DNA from: RGIG8748 sp045539515
GTDB taxonomy: Bacteria; Bacillota; Clostridia; UMGS1810
Length of the DNA stretch: 64,000 nucleotides
Direction of reading: 5' to 3'
NCBI GenBank assembly: GCA_045539515.1
Contig: JAZQFN010000039.1
Location: 18,955 to 82,954, forward strand
The notes beneath the pieces were generated by a model, which was not told where the DNA came from, did no database searches, and saw only the letters and a program-made list of their open reading frames with translations. The translations under genes and the position numbers were made by a program. Below, in pieces: positions 59,310 to 64,000 of the stretch (positions are counted from its first letter, which is position 1; every line of letters begins with the position of its first letter).

Positions 59310-61238
59310 ATGATTAATAATGAATATGATGAAAGCCAAATACAAGTCCTTGAAGGTCTTGAAGCAGTAAGAAAAAGACCCGGTATGTATATCGGTTCTA
59401 CTTCCATAAGGGGTCTTCATCACCTGGTTTATGAAATTGTAGATAACAGTATTGATGAAGCGCTTGCAGGTTTTTGTACAGAAATTGAGGTAAGTCTTAA
59501 TGAAGACGGTTCAGTAACAGTTAAGGATAACGGTAGAGGTATGCCTCACGGCATACACCCAAAAATGGGTATATCCACAATTGACGTTATTTTTACAGTA
59601 CTTCATGCAGGTGGTAAATTCGGCGGTGGCGGATACAAAGTTTCCGGTGGTCTTCACGGTGTTGGTGCATCTGTTGTTAATGCACTTTCCACAAAGCTTG
59701 AAGTTAAAGTTCACGATGGCGAAAATATTTGGTTCCAGAGTTACAAAAGAGGTGTTCCCGACGGTACAGTACATGAAATCGGCAAGACCGATAAAACAGG
59801 TACTGAAGTAACTTTCTGGGCTGATCCCGAAATATTTGAAGAAACATATTATGAATATGAAACTCTTCTCAAGAGATTAAGAGAGCAGGCTTTCTTAAAC
59901 GGTGGTATAAAAATAATATTTAAAGACTTAAGAGAAGAAAAGAAAGAAGATATTCTTCAGTATGACGGCGGTATTAAAAACTTTGTTTCTTATCTTTATA
60001 ATGAAAAAAAAGAAAGAAAAGAATCCCTTGAAGTAATTCATGAAGATGTAATTTATGTAAGTGGTGAAAAAGATGGCTCCGTTGCAGAAATAGCTCTTCA
60101 ATGGTATACAGGTTATGACGAGGTTATAGAGTCTTTTGCAAATAATATTTCTACAACCGAAGGCGGTATGCATGTTACCGGTTTTAAGTCTGCACTTACA
60201 AAGGTGTTGGTTGATTATGCCAGAAAGTACAAACTTATAAAAGAAGATGAAGAATTAAACGGAGATGATGTAAGAGAAGGTCTTATTGCGGTAATTTCCG
60301 TTAAACTTGAAGAACCTCAGTTTGAGGGTCAGACAAAAACCAAGCTTGGAAATTCCGAAATGCGTTCCCTTGTGGAAGCAATGGTTAAAGAAAAACTTGC
60401 AGATTTTCTTGAAGAGAATCCCCCTGTTGGTAAAGCTATAGTAGAAAAAGCAATTCTTGCAGCAAGAGCAAGAGTTGCTGCAAGAAAAGCCAGAGAAGCT
60501 ACCAGAAAAACTCCTTTGGGTACAAGCACATTGCCTGGTAAGCTTACCGACTGTATTGTTAAAGACCCTACCAAAACAGAAATATATATAGTAGAGGGTG
60601 ATTCGGCAGGTGGTTCTGCAAAGAACGGAAGAGACAGTAAATATCAGGCTATTCTTCCTCTTTGGGGTAAAATGCTTAATGTAGAAAAAGCACGTGCTGA
60701 TAAAGTTTACGGCAATGATAAGCTTACACCTGTTATTCAGGCATTGGGAACGGGCATTGCTGCAGAATTTAATATGGAAAGATTAAGATATGATAAGGTT
60801 ATTATCATGGCCGATGCCGACGTTGACGGAGCACATATTCAGACACTTTTACTTACTTTCTTCTTCAGATTTATGACTCCTCTTATAGAAGCAGGGCATA
60901 TATATCTTGCAAAGCCTCCTCTGTACAAGCTCACCAGAGGTAAGACTTCCAGAGTAGCATTCAGCGATGAAGAAAGAGATATGATAAGTGAAGAACTTAA
61001 AAACGGTGATCCGAATGCCAAGGTAGATATAAGCCGTTATAAAGGTCTTGGTGAAATGAATCCTGAAGAACTTTGGGAAACAACAATGGATCCAAAAAAC
61101 AGAGTTCTTCTTAAGGTTACACTTGACGATGCCGAAAAAGCAGATAAGATATTCAGCATACTTATGGGCGATGAAGTAGAACCCAGAAGATTGTTTATTG
61201 AAGAAAATGCACAGTATGTTACAAATCTTGATGTTTAA
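59310..61238 (+). CDS. gyrB: DNA gyrase subunit B
   Basis: The 642-residue ATPase subunit has the GHKL fold: EIVDNSIDEALAGF, VKDNGRGMPHGIHPKMG, GGKFGGGGYKVSGGLHGVGA. The transducer follows. The TOPRIM part carries EGDSAGGSAKNGRDSKYQ and ADADVDGAHIQTLLLTFFFR. The residue equivalent to E. coli K447 is Trp here (ILPLWGK). The C-terminus is typical (RFIEENAQYVTNLDV-like). AAAGGAAACA precedes the ATG. It lies 48 bases before gyrA. Confidence 0.98.
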   Translation: MINNEYDESQIQVLEGLEAVRKRPGMYIGSTSIRGLHHLVYEIVDNSIDEALAGFCTEIEVSLNEDGSVTVKDNGRGMPHGIHPKMGISTIDVIFTVLHAGGKFGGGGYKVSGGLHGVGASVVNALSTKLEVKVHDGENIWFQSYKRGVPDGTVHEIGKTDKTGTEVTFWADPEIFEETYYEYETLLKRLREQAFLNGGIKIIFKDLREEKKEDILQYDGGIKNFVSYLYNEKKERKESLEVIHEDVIYVSGEKDGSVAEIALQWYTGYDEVIESFANNISTTEGGMHVTGFKSALTKVLVDYARKYKLIKEDEELNGDDVREGLIAVISVKLEEPQFEGQTKTKLGNSEMRSLVEAMVKEKLADFLEENPPVGKAIVEKAILAARARVAARKAREATRKTPLGTSTLPGKLTDCIVKDPTKTEIYIVEGDSAGGSAKNGRDSKYQAILPLWGKMLNVEKARADKVYGNDKLTPVIQALGTGIAAEFNMERLRYDKVIIMADADVDGAHIQTLLLTFFFRFMTPLIEAGHIYLAKPPLYKLTRGKTSRVAFSDEERDMISEELKNGDPNAKVDISRYKGLGEMNPEELWETTMDPKNRVLLKVTLDDAEKADKIFSILMGDEVEPRRLFIEENAQYVTNLDV

Positions 61239-61260
61239 AATTTTTTAAAAAATTTTAAAC
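61233..61260. repeat. Loopless palindrome at the gyrB-gyrA junction
   Basis: GTTTAAAATTTTTT is followed directly by AAAAAATTTTAAAC, 28 bases and perfect. The gyrB stop codon lies inside its left arm. Confidence 0.85.
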
Positions 61261-61286
61261 TATTCTGCTGAAAGGAAGGTTAGAAA

Positions 61287-63785
61287 ATGGCAAAAAACAA
61301 AAAATACGAAGATTCACATTTTGAAGAATACTTCGATACTCAAACAATAGTAGACATAGATATAGAACAGAGAATGAAGGAAGCGTTTATCGACTATGCT
61401 ATGAGCGTTATCGTAAGCCGTGCTCTTCCTGACGTACGTGACGGACTTAAACCCGTGCACAGAAGAATACTTTATTCTATGCATGAGGAACATCTTACAC
61501 ACGATAAGCCCTTCTTTAAATCTGCTACAACAGTAGGTAATGTTATCGGTAGATATCATCCTCACGGTGATGCATCCGTATACGATGCTATGGTAAGACT
61601 TGCTCAGGACTTCTCCATGAGATATCCTCTTATTGACGGTCACGGTAATTTTGGTTCTGTAGATGGCGACCCACCGGCTGCTTACCGTTATACTGAAGCC
61701 AGAATGAGTAAGCTTGCAAACACTCTTTTGGAAAATATAGAAAAAAATACCGTTGATTTTATACCAAACTTTGATGAAAAAAGAAGAGAACCTACCGTTC
61801 TCCCTACAAGAATACCTACCCTTCTTGTAAACGGTAGTTCCGGTATTGCTGTAGGTATGGCTACCAACATACCTCCTCATAACCTTACAGAAGTTTTAGA
61901 TGGTGTTATTGCTCAGATTGATAATCCTGATATTTCCGTGGAAGAACTTATGGAATATATTAAAGGTCCTGATTTTCCGACCAAAGCATCAATTATGGGA
62001 AAAAGCGGCATAAGAAGTGCTTATCTTACAGGTAAAGGAAGAATTATTGTAAGAGCAAAGGCACAGATTGAAGAAAGAAAAGATGGTTCTTCTTCAATTA
62101 TAGTAACAGAGCTTCCTTATCAGGTAAATAAGAAAATGCTTGTGGAATCCATTGCAGACCTGGTAAAAGATAAAAAAATTGAGGGTCTTTCCGATATTGA
62201 CGACCATTCCTCCGACCGTGTTGGTATTCGTCTTGAAATATTCTTAAAGAGGGATGCCAATCCTCAGGTTGTTCTTAACCAACTTTATAAGTTTACCAGA
62301 CTTCAGGACAGCTTTTCTATCAATATGATTGCTATTGATGACGGCAAACCTAAGACTATGGGTCTTAAGGATATTCTTGCAAGATTTATTTCTTTCCAGG
62401 AAGAAATTGTAAGCCGTCGTACCAAATATGACCTTGAAAAAGCAGAAGCAAGAATGCACATCTTAGAAGGATTAAGAATAGCACTCGCAAATATAGACGA
62501 AGTTATTGAAACAATCCGTAATTCTTATGATGATGCTAAAGAAAGACTTATGGAACGCTTTGGATTTTCTGAAATACAGGCTCAGAGCGTATTGGATATG
62601 CGTCTTGCACAGCTTCAGAAATTAAATGGTGAAAAAATTGATGAAGAATTCAATACACTTTTTGCCCTTGCTGAGGAATACAGAGCAATTCTTTCTGACA
62701 GAAATCTTCTTATGGCAAAAATTAAAGAAGAGCTCGTAGAAATAAGGGATAAATATGGTGATGAAAGACTTACTTCCATTGAAGCTGCGGTTGACTTTAT
62801 AGAAGATGAAGATCTCATAGAAAGAGAAGATTGTGTAATTACAATGACTCACTTCGGATATATCAAGAGACTTCCTACTTCCACATATAAGAGTCAGCAC
62901 AGAGGTGGCAGAGGTATATCCGGATTATCCACCAGAGATGAGGATTTTGTGGAATCTATATTTACTGCATCTTCACACGATTTTATAATGTTCTTTACAA
63001 ATCGCGGTAAGATGTATAAGATGAAAGCGTACAGAATTGCCGAGTCCGGAAGACAAGCTAAGGGAACTGCCATTGTAAACCTCCTTCCTCTTGAAAAGGA
63101 CGAAAAGGTTACTGCAGCTATTCCTATAAGTGAATTTGAAGAGAATAAATATCTTTCTATGATTACAAAGAGAGGTTTTGTTAAGAAGACATCTCTTACA
63201 GAATACGATTCCAACAGAAAAGGCGGAATTATTGCTATCGGATTAAGAGAGGACGATGAACTTATAGAAGTTGCTCTTACAGAACCCGGCGACAACATTA
63301 TCCTTGGTACCAAAAATGGTATGTGCATTAAATTCCTTGAGAGTGATGTACGTCCTATGGGAAGAGGAGCCAGCGGTGTTACCGGTATTAAGCTTAAAGG
63401 CGATGACTATGTAATAGGTGCAAATGTATGTAAGAATGAAGGTATGCTTCTTTCTGTTACAGAAAAAGGATACGGTAAAAAGACTGATATTAATGAATTT
63501 AAATGTCAGATAAGAGCCGGACGCGGTGTAACAGGATATAAAATTACCGACAAGACAGGACTTATTGCAGGTTGTAAGGTAGTAAGCGATGAAGAAGATG
63601 TAATGATGATAACATCGGATGGTGTTATAATCAGAACAGCTGTAAATGAAATAAGTATGTTCGGCAGAGTAACTCAAGGTGTAAGAGTTATGAAACTTGC
63701 CGATGACATAAGTGTTGTTTCTATTGCCAAAGCAGACAAAGAGGAAGAAGGCGAAGAAACAGAGGCTCTTGAAACAGAAGAATAA
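61287..63785 (+). CDS. gyrA: DNA gyrase subunit A
   Basis: The 832-residue subunit has the winged-helix cleavage core with SRALPDVRDGLKPVHRRILY and the catalytic tyrosine Y135 in AAYRYTEARMSK. A long coiled-coil tower follows, then a C-terminal beta-pinwheel with repeated GRG-type blades and the GyrA-box segment RQAKGTAIVNLL. The fluoroquinolone-contact region reads HPHGDASVYD (91-100), with Ala96 at the position of E. coli Ser83. The tail is acidic. GAAAGGAAGG precedes the ATG. Confidence 0.98.
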   Translation: MAKNKKYEDSHFEEYFDTQTIVDIDIEQRMKEAFIDYAMSVIVSRALPDVRDGLKPVHRRILYSMHEEHLTHDKPFFKSATTVGNVIGRYHPHGDASVYDAMVRLAQDFSMRYPLIDGHGNFGSVDGDPPAAYRYTEARMSKLANTLLENIEKNTVDFIPNFDEKRREPTVLPTRIPTLLVNGSSGIAVGMATNIPPHNLTEVLDGVIAQIDNPDISVEELMEYIKGPDFPTKASIMGKSGIRSAYLTGKGRIIVRAKAQIEERKDGSSSIIVTELPYQVNKKMLVESIADLVKDKKIEGLSDIDDHSSDRVGIRLEIFLKRDANPQVVLNQLYKFTRLQDSFSINMIAIDDGKPKTMGLKDILARFISFQEEIVSRRTKYDLEKAEARMHILEGLRIALANIDEVIETIRNSYDDAKERLMERFGFSEIQAQSVLDMRLAQLQKLNGEKIDEEFNTLFALAEEYRAILSDRNLLMAKIKEELVEIRDKYGDERLTSIEAAVDFIEDEDLIEREDCVITMTHFGYIKRLPTSTYKSQHRGGRGISGLSTRDEDFVESIFTASSHDFIMFFTNRGKMYKMKAYRIAESGRQAKGTAIVNLLPLEKDEKVTAAIPISEFEENKYLSMITKRGFVKKTSLTEYDSNRKGGIIAIGLREDDELIEVALTEPGDNIILGTKNGMCIKFLESDVRPMGRGASGVTGIKLKGDDYVIGANVCKNEGMLLSVTEKGYGKKTDINEFKCQIRAGRGVTGYKITDKTGLIAGCKVVSDEEDVMMITSDGVIIRTAVNEISMFGRVTQGVRVMKLADDISVVSIAKADKEEEGEETEALETEE

Positions 63786-63791
63786 TTATAA

Positions 63792-63822
63792 AAAGGCAGC
63801 TGATTTTAATTCAGCTGCCTTT
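63792..63822 (+). terminator. Terminator of gyrA
   Basis: AAAGGCAGCTGA and TCAGCTGCCTTT pair around a 7-base loop, right after the gyrA stop. Confidence 0.85.
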
Positions 63823-63867
63823 AAGACTGTCGAAAAAGAACGCACCGCAAAGTGAATATAAAAAATG

Positions 63868-63911
63868 AAAGCTCATTAGTAAGAAATATTACATCATTAC
63901 TAATGAGCTTT
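63868..63911. terminator. Second terminator-like hairpin downstream of gyrA
   Basis: AAAGCTCATTAGTAA and TTACTAATGAGCTTT form a 15-bp stem with a 14-base loop and a following T run. It may serve gyrA read-through or a gene converging from beyond the window. Confidence 0.75.
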
Positions 63912-64000
63912 TTTCATTTCTGTAGCTTTTGTCATAAATGCCAAAATCCGCTATTTTACACACTTTGCTTGCTTTGTCATCGCTCATTGCCGTACTTTTG

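Noticed and set aside
1..64000. tRNA, rRNA, tmRNA, 6S, SRP RNA or CRISPR arrays
   Set aside because: No spacer showed cloverleaf arms, conserved rRNA words or regularly spaced direct repeats.

Overview
The window reads as a low-GC Bacillota chromosome, most likely class Clostridia. It carries a Bacillus-like origin block (dnaA, dnaN, an S4-domain gene, recF, remB, gyrB, gyrA from 54.9 to 63.8 kb) and the Firmicutes holB-ricT-yabB-rsmI gene order. It also has a clostridial two-cluster ferredoxin, meso-diaminopimelate dehydrogenase and AGGAGG-type ribosome binding sites. No rRNA, tRNA or CRISPR array was recognised. All assignments come from reading the sequence; no search was run.

Layout. 1-4.1 kb (minus): a 3'-truncated S-layer-homology surface protein, a membrane protein and a Cys-rich hypothetical. 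4.2-10.5 kb (minus): replication, translation and flavinylation housekeeping (holB, ricT, ferredoxin, yabB, rsmI, apbE) with membrane hypotheticals. 10.7-14.2 kb: greA-lysS, an interspersed-repeat-rich gap, and class II aldolase. 14.5-18.0 kb: a cupin, a large unrecognised probable carbohydrate enzyme and an amidohydrolase. 18.1-23.4 kb: enolase, then a translation-modification operon (propeller-like protein, prmA, rsmE, membrane protein, dtd). 23.5-27.7 kb: one operon encoding a Ser/Thr kinase, a PP2C phosphatase, a vWA protein and three zinc-ribbon proteins, which matches the TerY-P signalling triad. Two of its proteins end in the same short C-terminal motif.

27.8-33.2 kb is an accessory island. 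It holds an IS1595/ISXO2-type transposase with a C-terminal extension and two small genes behind a long leader with an internal terminator. It also has a PD-(D/E)XK nuclease-like gene and a convergent gene with a Tudor-like module. 33.3-36.1 kb (plus): rsmA, a patatin lipase and a split chromate-type transporter. 36.2-41.2 kb: ddh, an extended RpiB-like isomerase, a lipoprotein and an MBOAT/SGNH polysaccharide O-acylation pair. 41.3-46.0 kb (minus): two GH78 alpha-L-rhamnosidases separated by the remnant of a third glycosidase that is broken at an inverted-repeat element. 46.3-48.3 kb: an EF-G-like GTPase lacking the switch-II histidine. 48.7-54.7 kb (plus): dprA, topA, trmFO and a MATE transporter.

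The origin has DnaA boxes in front of dnaA. Between dnaA and dnaN lie near-consensus boxes, a CTA-repeat tract resembling DnaA-trios, and an AT-rich stretch. The recF-remB, remB-gyrB and gyrB-gyrA junctions each contain a perfect loopless palindrome centred on TTTTTTAAAAAA. Genes left of the origin on the plus strand (33-41 and 48.7-54.7 kb) run against a leftward fork, while most of the first 27 kb is co-directional with it.
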